From Paenibacillus lactis (lineage in GTDB: Bacteria > Bacillota > Bacilli > Paenibacillales > Paenibacillaceae): a DNA stretch of 64,000 nt. A model generated the notes under the pieces. It made no database searches. It was given only the letters and a program-made list of their open reading frames with translations, and had not been told where the DNA came from. A program made the position numbers and the translations under genes. Shown here in pieces: positions 1 through 9,163 of the stretch (positions within the stretch are counted from its first letter, which is position 1; the number at the start of each line of letters is the position of its first letter). The DNA lies in NCBI RefSeq assembly GCF_017873605.1, contig NZ_JAGGKI010000007.1, forward strand, positions 1 through 64,000, read 5' to 3'.

Positions 1-66
1 CAATTTTATTGTCAGGCTAGCGTCTTTAGGCGCAGTTTGGCAACAAGGGGTTATACCCCAAGAGCA

Positions 67-89
67 AACCACCCGTTTGACGGGTGGTT
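67..89. terminator. Perfect stem-loop (terminator or element end)
   Basis: The arms AACCACCCGT and ACGGGTGGTT pair perfectly around a TTG loop. The T-tract that follows is weak (CTGATTGTGTTTG). A short GGGG-TTATA-CCCC hairpin lies just upstream. It may be a terminator for a gene outside the window or a subterminal hairpin of an IS200/IS605-like element. Confidence 0.45.
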
Positions 90-173
90 CTGATTGTGTT
101 TGTGAACAAATTCGAATGGTTCCCTGTTAATTTTATGCCATTCAATATTAAAAAAGATCAGTGCCGATCAGAG

Positions 174-208
174 AAAATACAGTTGGATCTTAAAAATAGA
201 CGGTTGGG
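174..208 (+). promoter_or_regulatory. Conserved upstream element of M60 gene 1
   Basis: This block begins AAAATACAGT and continues with a TCTTAAA core and a GG-rich end. It aligns without gaps to 22654-22688, upstream of the second M60 gene, with about 25 of 35 positions identical by eye. The flanks are much less alike, so it may be a shared promoter or operator element. The binding factor is unknown. Confidence 0.4.
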
Positions 209-333
209 AGCAGCGGGCGGCCGTTTTATAGTTGGGTTGTATCGAAAAAAGATCCGAAGGTGAGGTGAGAAGGAGGAAGGTTTAGTTTCATCATTGCTTT
301 GATAAATTTGACGGCAAAGGAGTTGAATGGTTA

Positions 334-3300
334 ATGGTTTTTCACACCAAGAAGCGGTTGAAGCTGTTGTTGGCAGTTGCGTGCGCGCTTGCAGCCGTTC
401 CGACGGCAGGAAAAACGCTGACGGCTGCGGAGGTCATGACAGGGCAAGCTGATGTACAATTATTAGGCGCCAATACCGACGTGAGAAAGGCGACCCAGCA
501 TGACCTTGATGTGATTTATAAGGATCTGACCGGTTATCCGACAGTATCAGCCACCTATAACGGCGGCGTCGCTGCTATCGGAGATCAAGCCTTCGTTCTG
601 GCGGTCAACCCCGACACGACGCCGATACTAGCAGCTGCCCGCTACGGAAAGGGCAAAGTCGTCGTTGCAGGCGATGATTCCTATTTCAAGTTCACTTCTG
701 ATATTACCGATGAGCGGACAACGGTTGCCCGCAACATTCTTCTGTGGTTGACGGAGGATTCCGAGACGTTGACCTATCAGGAGGCATTGGAAGGCAAAGG
801 TCGATTGCCCATGTTGTCCGCAACGTGGAAGAATTATTCCATCGAAACCGATGTACCGATCGATTTGGTCCGATTGGACCAATTCACGCCGGAGCAGTTG
901 GATCCGTCCCGCTACCCCGTAGCTTATGTTGACGGGACGCTGAAGGATAGCGAGGTCGACGCCGTCGAGAATTACGTCGCGCAAGGAGGTCATGTCGTTG
1001 TCCCCTTAAAGGGATGGGTGATGGAACAATATCCGCATGTCTTTCTTGGGAATGAATATCAGGGACTTTCAGGCAAGCTCAGTGAGGATTACCCGGTGCA
1101 GCGCCTATTGAACCGGATGGGTCTTGGTCTGATGAACAATACGGCATCGACTCGAACGGAAACCCTGCCCAAATTGACACCGGAGCAATCCGCCAATTAT
1201 CATTCGCAAAAGCTGCTGGAACAGGCCGAAGCAATTGAGGCCGGGACTCTGTCACCGGATCAGGTAAACGTCGGGCGGCCTGGTGCCGGCGCGGATAAGA
1301 AGCTGCAGGTCATCGCTTCGGTGACCGGTGGAACCGTCAGCAGCATCACTCCGCAGAGTCCGCTGTATGCCGTGATCGAGCAGGATGCGAGCGATTTGGA
1401 ATCCAATCTTACGTTTCCGCTCGACCGTTCCAAAGCGCCCTATACGAGCGCATTATTAGCGTTTCAATTGGGACGGATCGGAAATGACCTGACGGCCCCC
1501 AAATCCCCTTATGCCGATCAATTCCCCGGAGCCGTTCCAGCAGAGGCCCCTCGTGTGACGGGACAATCCGTCCACGTGAATTTTGATTATTCAACCTTTG
1601 ACTATTTGCGTCAAGGGACGGTTCCTAAAAATTGGATTAGTACAGGGCTGTACGCGCCGGCCGGAGAATGGGTAACGGTTCGCGTCCCCGAAGGCACTCA
1701 GCATCTAGACGTTCAGGTTGGGGCGCACACGGACAATCTGACAAGTAAAACGGAATGGGAACGACCACCGGTCATAACGCAGCGAAAGACCCTCTCTCCG
1801 GGTGAGAATCGGATTCGCAGTACTTTTGGCGGTTTGATTTACTTGATTCCAACCAAGCCTCAGCCTGGCGTTGCGAAGGATATTGAAATCAGCGGCGGAG
1901 TTCGCGCACCGCATTATATCCTTGGCGAGACCTCTAAGGCCGAATGGGAAGATACGATTCGGCATCATCCCGCCCCCTGGTCGGAGCTTCAGGGACGCAG
2001 GGTGATCTTGACGCTGCCGTCCGAGTATATCAGGCAGCTAGAAGATCCACAGCAATTAGTGGAGAAGTGGGATGCGATCGTGGACTACACAGAGGAAGTT
2101 GCGGGGCTTTCCCCGGATCAACCGCTGCCGCACAAAAGTATAGACCTTCCGTTCCGTTATGTTGCGGATCGACAGATTAGTGCTGGTTACATGCATGCGG
2201 GCTATCCGATCATGTTTCACATCGATCCTTCAGCGGGCCACGCCGTGGACATATCTCGAGTTACACAGGGAGGATGGGGCTTCTGGCACGAGACGGGCCA
2301 TGAATATCAGCAAGGAGCCTGGAACTGGAACGTAACAGGTGAAATCACGGTTAATATTTACTCCCTTTACGTTCAGGAGAAATTCGGCAACAGCAGCAAC
2401 TTATTGATTCGCAATGCCGATGGAAAGGACTTCTATGATTTAGCGTTTGAATATATGGAAAGCGATCTTCCAGGTAAGTCGTTCGGTGCTTCCGGCCAGC
2501 TGGATCTCTTCGGCTATCTCGTGATGTTCCGCCAGCTTTCCTTGGCTTATGGATGGGACTTTTACGCTGACCTTCATAAGGCGTACCGAGAGCTGCCGGC
2601 ATCGCAGCTGCCTGCGACGAACCAGGAAGAGATCGATACGTTTGTCGTGATGGCATCCATTACGGCAGGAGAGAATCTGACGGAGTTCTTCGATAAGTGG
2701 GCGCTGCCGTATTCCAAAGCGGAGGTTAAATCCCGCATCGAGGCGTTGAACTTACCGTCCCCTGCGCAGGAATTGTGGCGCTTGAGGGAGACGCATTCGC
2801 TTAAAGACCCACCAGAAATCAAGGTCGATTCGGAAACCGAATGGAACCGTGACTCGGTGCAGGTCTCCATCGCGATGACTCCGGAAGCTGAAGCTGCAGG
2901 CATGCGGAGCCAATTTAAGCTAGGATCCAAAGGCACATGGACGAATTATACGGCTCCCATACTCTTGGAAACAGAGGGAGAGACAACCGTATATGCCCGA
3001 ATGGCCGCTTTGTCTGGCGTGACAAGTGACGAAACCTCCAAGACAGTGAGGATTGATCGGAGCGGACCGGAAATAAAGGCAAATGTGCCACAGTCCGTAT
3101 ACCAAACCGAGCGTGTAACCATTTCGCCTCAAATCACGGACACATTAAGCGGCGTATCGGACTTTAGCTTGGAGCTGGATGGCAAGGAAGCTTCCGAAAC
3201 ACTGGTAAGAGAGCCATTAACGCTGACAGCCGGACCGCATATTCTTCGTATAACGGCAGAAGATGCGGCCGGGAATGTCACGGTTCGTGAATATCCGATC

Positions 3301-3570
3301 GTAGTTGTTGTCGATCAGGAACAGCTCGACGATATCGTGAGAGCAGGGGAAGAGAAGGGCTGGATTGATAATCACGGCATCACGCTAAGCCTATTGGCCA
3401 AAATTGCAGATCTCCAGCAGCATCCTCCTGGAAGCGAAGGAGCCGATGAAGCGCTCACTTCGCTGGAGAACGCCATCAAAGCACAACGGGGCAAGCATAT
3501 CGATTCCGGTTTTGCGGATCTGCTTCTTGGAGACATGGACTACATCCGAAACCAAGTCTCGGCTTCATAG
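334..3570 (+). CDS. Secreted M60-family (enhancin-like) zinc metallopeptidase
   Basis: This 1078-residue protein has an N-terminal signal peptide (KKR followed by a hydrophobic stretch, about 6-28). A glutamine-amidotransferase-like region with an AARYGKGKVVVAG motif follows at about 90-150, and the M60 catalytic domain spans about 430-830. The zinc motif HETGH is at 652-656, with the likely third ligand Glu670 in GEITVN. The tail carries Ig-like/OmpL47-type repeats (about 835-1010) and a FIVAR-like helical end. M60 enzymes studied elsewhere cleave mucin-type O-glycoproteins, so host glycoprotein cleavage is a reasonable inference. A strong terminator separates it from the ABC importer. Its paralogue at 22966 lacks the C-terminal extension. 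The exact substrate is not visible. Confidence 0.88.
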   Translation: MVFHTKKRLKLLLAVACALAAVPTAGKTLTAAEVMTGQADVQLLGANTDVRKATQHDLDVIYKDLTGYPTVSATYNGGVAAIGDQAFVLAVNPDTTPILAAARYGKGKVVVAGDDSYFKFTSDITDERTTVARNILLWLTEDSETLTYQEALEGKGRLPMLSATWKNYSIETDVPIDLVRLDQFTPEQLDPSRYPVAYVDGTLKDSEVDAVENYVAQGGHVVVPLKGWVMEQYPHVFLGNEYQGLSGKLSEDYPVQRLLNRMGLGLMNNTASTRTETLPKLTPEQSANYHSQKLLEQAEAIEAGTLSPDQVNVGRPGAGADKKLQVIASVTGGTVSSITPQSPLYAVIEQDASDLESNLTFPLDRSKAPYTSALLAFQLGRIGNDLTAPKSPYADQFPGAVPAEAPRVTGQSVHVNFDYSTFDYLRQGTVPKNWISTGLYAPAGEWVTVRVPEGTQHLDVQVGAHTDNLTSKTEWERPPVITQRKTLSPGENRIRSTFGGLIYLIPTKPQPGVAKDIEISGGVRAPHYILGETSKAEWEDTIRHHPAPWSELQGRRVILTLPSEYIRQLEDPQQLVEKWDAIVDYTEEVAGLSPDQPLPHKSIDLPFRYVADRQISAGYMHAGYPIMFHIDPSAGHAVDISRVTQGGWGFWHETGHEYQQGAWNWNVTGEITVNIYSLYVQEKFGNSSNLLIRNADGKDFYDLAFEYMESDLPGKSFGASGQLDLFGYLVMFRQLSLAYGWDFYADLHKAYRELPASQLPATNQEEIDTFVVMASITAGENLTEFFDKWALPYSKAEVKSRIEALNLPSPAQELWRLRETHSLKDPPEIKVDSETEWNRDSVQVSIAMTPEAEAAGMRSQFKLGSKGTWTNYTAPILLETEGETTVYARMAALSGVTSDETSKTVRIDRSGPEIKANVPQSVYQTERVTISPQITDTLSGVSDFSLELDGKEASETLVREPLTLTAGPHILRITAEDAAGNVTVREYPIVVVVDQEQLDDIVRAGEEKGWIDNHGITLSLLAKIADLQQHPPGSEGADEALTSLENAIKAQRGKHIDSGFADLLLGDMDYIRNQVSAS

Positions 3571-3585
3571 CAGCTTATAATTTGC

Positions 3586-3616
3586 AAAGGGCGGCCGTTT
3601 CGGCCGCCCTTTATTT
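3586..3616 (+). terminator. Rho-independent terminator after M60 gene 1
   Basis: A perfect 12-bp stem (AAAGGGCGGCCG / CGGCCGCCCTTT) encloses a TTT loop and is followed by TTATTTCT. It ends the M60 transcript before the ABC operon. Confidence 0.9.
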
Positions 3617-3662
3617 CTGTAGTGACCGTCCATCATGAAATAAATCAGTCCAAGATTAAATT

Positions 3663-3691
3663 TAGACAATGTACTGCTTTAAAAATATACT
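3663..3691 (+). promoter_or_regulatory. Putative sigma-A promoter of the ABC/fucosidase operon
   Basis: A TAGACA -35 (3663-3668) and a TATACT -10 (3686-3691) are separated by 17 bases. They lie between the M60 terminator and the solute-binding protein gene. Confidence 0.5.
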
Positions 3692-3799
3692 GCACAATTA
3701 GAAAATACGGCGGTGTTCAATCGCCAAAATGTTCTGTAAGGTGGTGCTTAACAAACCAGAAATCCGCACAACAAGCAAATGAAAAGGGAGGCAAAGATA

Positions 3800-5407
3800 A
3801 TGAAGGTCAACAGGCTTAAAGTATTCTGGATTGTTTTGCTTGCCGCCACCATGTCCATGACAGCGGCAGGCTGCGGAGGCAGTGCCAAGGAACAACCGCA
3901 GGCAACGTTGGACCCGGAATCCCCTCCGGTTCTATCGGAACTGACGTATTGGGTGCAAATCGTTAGCCAGGTGTCCGCTACGATGAAGAGTTACAACGAA
4001 ATCGAGGCTTATAAGGAATTGGAGAGTTTAACCGGAGTGAAAGTGGACTTTCAGCATCCTCCGCAGGGCCAGCAAGCCACGGAGCAGTTTAACCTCATGA
4101 TGACCTCGGATAAGCTTCCGGATGTGATCGAATATTCTTGGGCCGGCTATCCTGGGGGACCGGAGAAGGCGATCAAGGATGGCAAAATCATCAAACTCAA
4201 TGATTTGATCGACCAGCATGCACCAAACTTTAAGAAGGTGCTCGAGGAGCATCCGGAGTGGAAGAAGGAAATTATGACCGATGACGGCAGCATATACGTG
4301 TTCCCGTTCCTGCGTACCGACGACAAGCTTAAGGTATTTCTCGGACCGACGATCCGGCAGGATTGGCTCGATAAGCTGGGGCTTTCGATGCCGACGACGA
4401 TTGATGAATGGTACAACGTGTTGAAGGCCTTTAAGGAACAAGACCCGAACGGCAATGGCAAAGCGGATGAGATCCCACTATATCTGACGAAGGGAGATGT
4501 CGATACAACGACCGCTTTTCTCGGAGCGTGGGGAATTAACGCCGGATTTTATCAAGAGGAAGGACAGGTTAAATACGGCCCGACTGACCCGAGGTTCAAG
4601 GAGTTCCTGACACTCATGAACCAGTGGTACAAGGAAGGCTTACTCGATCAAGACTTTGCGACGACCGATGAGAAAATGCTGGAGGCCAAAATTACCGGCG
4701 GGCAAATCGGATCAGCGATTCTATACACCGGCAGTGGGATCGGCAAGTATGGAACGCTCATGAAGGATAAAGATCCGAATTTCAGATTGGTGGCAGCGCC
4801 CTACCCTGTGATGAACAAAGGCGACAAGCAAATCTGGGGTTACAAGGACTATGCATTTAACGGAATCGGGGCGGCGATCACGACCAGCAACAAAAATCCG
4901 ATCGAAACCGTAAAGTGGCTGGATTACGGCTACTCCGAGGAAGGGACCCTGTTATTTAACTTCGGAAAAGAGGGCGTCAGCTATACGATGGAAGACGGCA
5001 AGCCCAAATTCAAACCCGAAGTATTAAATGATCCTTCCGGACTGCCAGTGATCCAATCCATGTCCAAGCATAACCGAGCAACCTTCAGCGGGCCGTTCAT
5101 GCTCGATATTCGTTTCGATGAGCAATATACGACCGAGCCTGATCAGTTGGAGTCCAAGATCATCTGGGCTGAGCCGACCATGGAAAAGAAAATGCCGCGC
5201 ACAACGCCGACTCAAGCCGAGAGCAGCCGCTATGCTTCAATTATGACAGACATTAACACGTACAAGGACGAGATGTACTTGAAATTCGTCATGGGCGCCG
5301 AGCCATTGGATCAGTTCGATAAGTATGTGAAAACCATTGAATCCATGGGTCTAGCGGAAGCCCTGGAAATCCAGCAGAACGCCTTGGAGCGTTACGGTAA
5401 GCGGTAG
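3800..5407 (+). CDS. Carbohydrate ABC transporter solute-binding lipoprotein
   Basis: An extracellular sugar-binding lipoprotein of 535 residues, LplA/YtcQ-like. It has a signal peptide ending in a lipobox (TAAGCGG; Cys about 25) that would anchor it to the outer face of the membrane. The body is a family 1 solute-binding fold with the typical LTGVKVDFQHPP and DWLDKLGLSMPTTIDEWYNVL stretches. An upstream in-frame ATG exists at 3779, but AAGGGAGG at 3784-3791 places the start at 3800. It heads an apparent operon with two permeases and a GH29 fucosidase, so a fucosylated oligosaccharide is a plausible ligand. No ATPase gene is present here; such importers usually share an MsmX-type ATPase encoded elsewhere. 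Confidence 0.88.
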   Translation: MKVNRLKVFWIVLLAATMSMTAAGCGGSAKEQPQATLDPESPPVLSELTYWVQIVSQVSATMKSYNEIEAYKELESLTGVKVDFQHPPQGQQATEQFNLMMTSDKLPDVIEYSWAGYPGGPEKAIKDGKIIKLNDLIDQHAPNFKKVLEEHPEWKKEIMTDDGSIYVFPFLRTDDKLKVFLGPTIRQDWLDKLGLSMPTTIDEWYNVLKAFKEQDPNGNGKADEIPLYLTKGDVDTTTAFLGAWGINAGFYQEEGQVKYGPTDPRFKEFLTLMNQWYKEGLLDQDFATTDEKMLEAKITGGQIGSAILYTGSGIGKYGTLMKDKDPNFRLVAAPYPVMNKGDKQIWGYKDYAFNGIGAAITTSNKNPIETVKWLDYGYSEEGTLLFNFGKEGVSYTMEDGKPKFKPEVLNDPSGLPVIQSMSKHNRATFSGPFMLDIRFDEQYTTEPDQLESKIIWAEPTMEKKMPRTTPTQAESSRYASIMTDINTYKDEMYLKFVMGAEPLDQFDKYVKTIESMGLAEALEIQQNALERYGKR

Positions 5408-5519
5408 GAAGCAATAAGGCAAAAGATTAAAGGCTAACCGCCGTAGAGCGGCGGAAAATATGCAGTTCCCGTCGCTCTTGGTGCGGCACAATAAATAAAA
5501 GTTGGAGGGAGGAATCCGA

Positions 5520-6467
5520 TTGTCTGCTGCACGGGAACATCCCTTCGAGTCTCGCAAAGGGAAATGGACAACGATTGCGAAAGATTTAAGACGGAACAAA
5601 TACGTCTACATACTGGCGCTTCCCGTTATTCTATACTATGCCGTCTTCCACTACGGACCGATGTACGGTCTATTGATGGCTTTCAAAGATTTCAGTATCG
5701 CGGACGGCATTTGGGGAAGCGAGTGGATCGGATTTGAGCATTTTCGCAATTTCTTTAACAGCTATTATTTCGAACGCCTTCTGCGCAATACCGTGCTGAT
5801 CAATGTTTATGAGCTCATCTTCGCGTTTCCGGCACCGATTATCCTTGCCCTGCTGCTGAATGAAATCCGCAGCCGGCTGTTTAAGCGTACAGTTCAAACG
5901 ATATCGTATTTGCCGCATTTCGTATCCATCGTCGTGGTTACAGGGATCATGTTCGATTTCCTCGCAAGAGATGGCTTGGTGAATCAGATACTGGGCTTTT
6001 TCGGCATCGAATCGATTCCGTTCATGAGCGAGGCCGGATGGTTCCGTACGCTATATGTCGGGTCCGGCATTTGGCAAGGCGTAGGCTGGGGATCAATCAT
6101 TTATCTTGCCGCCATCGCAACCATTGATCCGACCCTTTACGAAGCAGCCAAGATGGACGGCGCTGGCCGCTGGAAACAGATGCTGCACATAACGCTGCCT
6201 GGGATGCTGCCGACGATCATTATTATTTTTATTTTAAATATGGGCTCCATGCTTAGCGTTGGCAGCGAAAAAGTATTGCTGATGTACAGCCCGCTAACTT
6301 ATGAAACGGCTGACGTGATCTCGACCTTTGTGTATCGGCGAGGGGTTCTGGAGACGGATTACGGTTTTACGACGGCTGTAGGTTTATTTAATTCGGTGGT
6401 CAGCTTCATTCTGCTTGTACTCGCGAACTCGATCAGCAAGCGGGTCAGCGAACATAAACTCTGGTAG
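5520..6467 (+). CDS. Sugar ABC transporter permease (LplB type)
   Basis: An inner-membrane permease of 315 residues with about six transmembrane segments. It has the classical EAA cytoplasmic loop (YEAAKMDGAGRWKQMLHITLP) that contacts the ATPase. The longest frame begins at a TTG at 5502, but GGAGGGAGG at 5504-5512 overlaps that codon and fits the TTG at 5520 with 7-base spacing. It follows the binding-protein gene by 112 bases and is closely followed by the partner permease. The family is LplB/YtcP-like. The substrate can only be inferred from the neighbouring fucosidase. Confidence 0.88.
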   Translation: MSAAREHPFESRKGKWTTIAKDLRRNKYVYILALPVILYYAVFHYGPMYGLLMAFKDFSIADGIWGSEWIGFEHFRNFFNSYYFERLLRNTVLINVYELIFAFPAPIILALLLNEIRSRLFKRTVQTISYLPHFVSIVVVTGIMFDFLARDGLVNQILGFFGIESIPFMSEAGWFRTLYVGSGIWQGVGWGSIIYLAAIATIDPTLYEAAKMDGAGRWKQMLHITLPGMLPTIIIIFILNMGSMLSVGSEKVLLMYSPLTYETADVISTFVYRRGVLETDYGFTTAVGLFNSVVSFILLVLANSISKRVSEHKLW

Positions 6468-6481
6468 AGAGGGGGGCGGTT

Positions 6482-7360
6482 ATGGCTAATAAACGAACCG
6501 CCGGAGAGACCATATTCGTCTGGTTCAATGCGTTGATTCTAACCGGTCTCTGCTTCGTCACCTTATATCCATTCGTGTACGTTGCCTTTGCTTCGTTCAG
6601 CGATCCCGCTTCGTTGGCCCAGCACCGAGGGCTGCTGTTCACGCCGCTTGATATCAACTTCGAAGCCTATAAGGCGGTGTTTAACAATCCGATGATTACG
6701 ACGGGGTATCGGAACACGCTGATCTACGTTGCGGCGGGAACAGCCATCAATCTGGTGGCCACGGCGATCGGCGCATACTTGTTGTCCCGCAGAAATTTGT
6801 ACTTTAAAAATCTATTGATGATGTTGATCGTCATTACCATGTTTTTTGGCGGCGGCCTGATCCCGACTTATCTTCTGATCAATAACCTGGGAATGCTGAA
6901 CACGATCTGGGCGATGCTCATCCCAGGGATGATCGGGACATTTAATATGATCATTATGCGGACTGCCTTTCAGTCCGTACCGATAAGTCTTGAGGAATCA
7001 GCGAAAATCGACGGTGCGAACGACCTGATCATTCTGTTCCGAATCATTATCCCCCTGTCCATGCCCGTTATCGCCGTAATGATTCTATGGTATGCCGTGG
7101 GACACTGGAATTCATATTTCGGGGCGCTCATCTACCTGCGGGACCGGGAGTTATTCCCGCTCCAGCTTGTGCTCCGGGAAATTCTCATAACCAATACGAC
7201 GGACAACATGATGACGGAAGCCTCCGGGGACCGGATGGCGATCGCGGACACGATTAAATATGCAACGATCATCGTGTCCACATTACCGATACTGCTTCTG
7301 TATCCGTTTTTGCAAAAATACTTCGTCAAAGGTGTCTTGATCGGCGCCATTAAGGAATAG
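6482..7360 (+). CDS. Sugar ABC transporter permease (LplC type)
   Basis: The second permease, 292 residues, of the CUT1-type importer. It has about six transmembrane helices, the family-typical FFGGGLIPTYLLINNLGML stretch and the EAA loop (LEESAKIDGANDLIILFRIIIPLS). It ends in the conserved PFLQKYFVKGVLIGAIKE signature. It starts at an ATG 14 bases after the upstream permease behind a G-rich ribosome binding site. The fucosidase begins 10 bases downstream, which argues for a single transcript. Confidence 0.9.
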   Translation: MANKRTAGETIFVWFNALILTGLCFVTLYPFVYVAFASFSDPASLAQHRGLLFTPLDINFEAYKAVFNNPMITTGYRNTLIYVAAGTAINLVATAIGAYLLSRRNLYFKNLLMMLIVITMFFGGGLIPTYLLINNLGMLNTIWAMLIPGMIGTFNMIIMRTAFQSVPISLEESAKIDGANDLIILFRIIIPLSMPVIAVMILWYAVGHWNSYFGALIYLRDRELFPLQLVLREILITNTTDNMMTEASGDRMAIADTIKYATIIVSTLPILLLYPFLQKYFVKGVLIGAIKE

Positions 7361-7370
7361 GAGGAGAACG

Positions 7371-9080
7371 ATGGCTGATTCATCATTAGATATCGTAGCG
7401 GAAAGCAAGAACCGGATGCAGTGGTGGAAGGATGCCAAATTCGGCATGTTCATCCACTGGGGGGTGTATTCGCTGCTCGGCAAAGGAGAGTGGGTGATGT
7501 ATGCTGACAAAATTCCGGTAAAGGAATATGAGAAGCTTGCCGGGGAATTCAACCCGACACAGTTTGATGCCAAAGCTTGGGTGAAATGTGCCAAAAGGGC
7601 CGGCATGAAATATATCGTCATCACGGCCAAGCACCACGATGGCTTCGCCATGTACCACTCGCGGACGGACCCGTTCAATATTGTTGATGCTTCTTCATTC
7701 GGCCGGGATCCGTTGAAGGAACTGTCCGAAGCTTGCAGGGAGGAAGGAATCAGGCTCTGCTTCTACTATTCTCATGTGATTGATTGGCATCATCCGCATG
7801 CGCTTCACGATACATTTAACAATCTGTGGGACTATGAGCTGGAGAAGAAGGCGTTCTTCAGTTATTGGAACCATAAAGCAAAGGGGCAAGTGCGCGAGCT
7901 GCTGACGGAATACGGCCCCGTCGGACTGCTCTGGTTCGATACATCCGGGGGATTGTCGAAGAAGGAGAGCGAAGCGATGGTCAACATGATTCGTGAGCTT
8001 CAGCCCGATTGCCTGATTAACAGCAGAGTGAGCCATTGGCCTGATTTTGGTGATTACCAATCCAAGGGCAATAACGAAATCCCGATGTATGGCGAGGAAA
8101 CGAGGGAATGGGAAACGCCGATGACCCTAAATCAATCGTGGGGGTACAGCACCAAGGATCAAGTGTGGAAATCGACGGATGCTTTGATCCGAAAGTTGGT
8201 GCATATCGTAAGCAAGGGAGGGAATCTGCTGCTCAATGTCGGCCCTACGGAAACAGGAATAATTCCGGAACAATCCGCTTTGCGCCTGAAGGAAGTTGGC
8301 GAATGGCTTGCTCGAAATGGAGAGGCGGTCTACGGTACGAGCGCAAGCCCGTTCCCTTATGAGCTGGAGTGGGGAGCGGTTACGGTTAAAGAAGATATTC
8401 TCTTCCTTCATGTATACAACCGTTATTGGCCAGAGGGAGAACTGGCATTGAACGGGGTGAGAAATACGGTTAAACATGCATATCTGCTCACGGACCCGAC
8501 GACAAGCAGTCTTCCCGTGCACCAGAGCTATCAACCGGAAACGGACCATCACGCGATGCGGATCCGACTGCCCAAGCATCCCCCGGAAGACCATGTATCG
8601 GTTATTGCATTGGAAGTCGAGGGCAAGATCGATGTAGATCGGGGGTTTATCCAACAGGCGAATGGCTCCATTAAGCTGGATCTTGTACTGTCAGAGATAA
8701 CGACCGGGAGCGAGATGAACGAGGCACGGTGGAGCTTTAAGGCCTCATCTTCCGGCATTTACGAAGTCATGCTTGTTAATTTCAAAAAATCCGGTGCCGT
8801 TTGGGAAAAGGAATACGATCATGAGGTCACCGTACGGGCGGCAGGGCAGACGATCTCATGTATTCCCCAAGAGGATAAGGTCGTCAACGACTCCATATCC
8901 TGTCAGCATCCGTACACCGAGGTTCATTCATCTGTCGGACGGATCGTAATTGAGGATCCGGGTACGTATGCGTTGACCTTATCAACCAAGCTTGCGAAAC
9001 CGAAGCCTTTCGGACCGGAAATTTGGCAGGCGGCAGCCGTGAAGCTTCGTTCGGTTCGATTGGTTCCTCTCATTGGATGA
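7371..9080 (+). CDS. GH29 alpha-L-fucosidase
   Basis: A glycoside hydrolase of 569 residues that removes alpha-linked L-fucose. The N-terminal domain shows the family signature FGMFIHWGVYSLLG (about 23-36) and HHDGFAMY. The catalytic nucleophile is probably Asp190 in LLWFDTSGG. The C-terminal part (about 330-569) is a beta-rich accessory region. No signal peptide is seen, so it likely acts in the cytoplasm on imported oligosaccharides. It lies 10 bases behind the permease gene with AGGAGG before the ATG. The general acid could not be assigned by eye. Confidence 0.92.
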   Translation: MADSSLDIVAESKNRMQWWKDAKFGMFIHWGVYSLLGKGEWVMYADKIPVKEYEKLAGEFNPTQFDAKAWVKCAKRAGMKYIVITAKHHDGFAMYHSRTDPFNIVDASSFGRDPLKELSEACREEGIRLCFYYSHVIDWHHPHALHDTFNNLWDYELEKKAFFSYWNHKAKGQVRELLTEYGPVGLLWFDTSGGLSKKESEAMVNMIRELQPDCLINSRVSHWPDFGDYQSKGNNEIPMYGEETREWETPMTLNQSWGYSTKDQVWKSTDALIRKLVHIVSKGGNLLLNVGPTETGIIPEQSALRLKEVGEWLARNGEAVYGTSASPFPYELEWGAVTVKEDILFLHVYNRYWPEGELALNGVRNTVKHAYLLTDPTTSSLPVHQSYQPETDHHAMRIRLPKHPPEDHVSVIALEVEGKIDVDRGFIQQANGSIKLDLVLSEITTGSEMNEARWSFKASSSGIYEVMLVNFKKSGAVWEKEYDHEVTVRAAGQTISCIPQEDKVVNDSISCQHPYTEVHSSVGRIVIEDPGTYALTLSTKLAKPKPFGPEIWQAAAVKLRSVRLVPLIG

Positions 9081-9163
9081 CCGGACTTATTAAAGGGATT
9101 GCTAGTCCGTTTGGCGAAGGATTCAAGAAATAGGTTTCCATACATTTTCTTGGAGGAATGCCC

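Larger units (their letters stand above)
1..333. other. Intergenic region upstream of the first M60 gene
   Basis: I see no convincing gene in this stretch. It holds two adjacent hairpins: a short GGGG/CCCC palindrome near 48-60 and a perfect 10-bp stem at 67-89. It also holds a block at about 174-208 that resembles the region upstream of the second M60 gene, and the ribosome binding site AAAGGAG (316-322) of the M60 gene. The paired hairpins could be the terminator of an upstream gene or the residue of an IS200/IS605-type end. No transposase is visible to decide. Confidence 0.5.

Noticed and set aside
3622..3819. 65-residue frame between the M60 terminator and the binding-protein gene
   Set aside because: It has no ribosome binding site and covers the promoter; composition is not protein-like.
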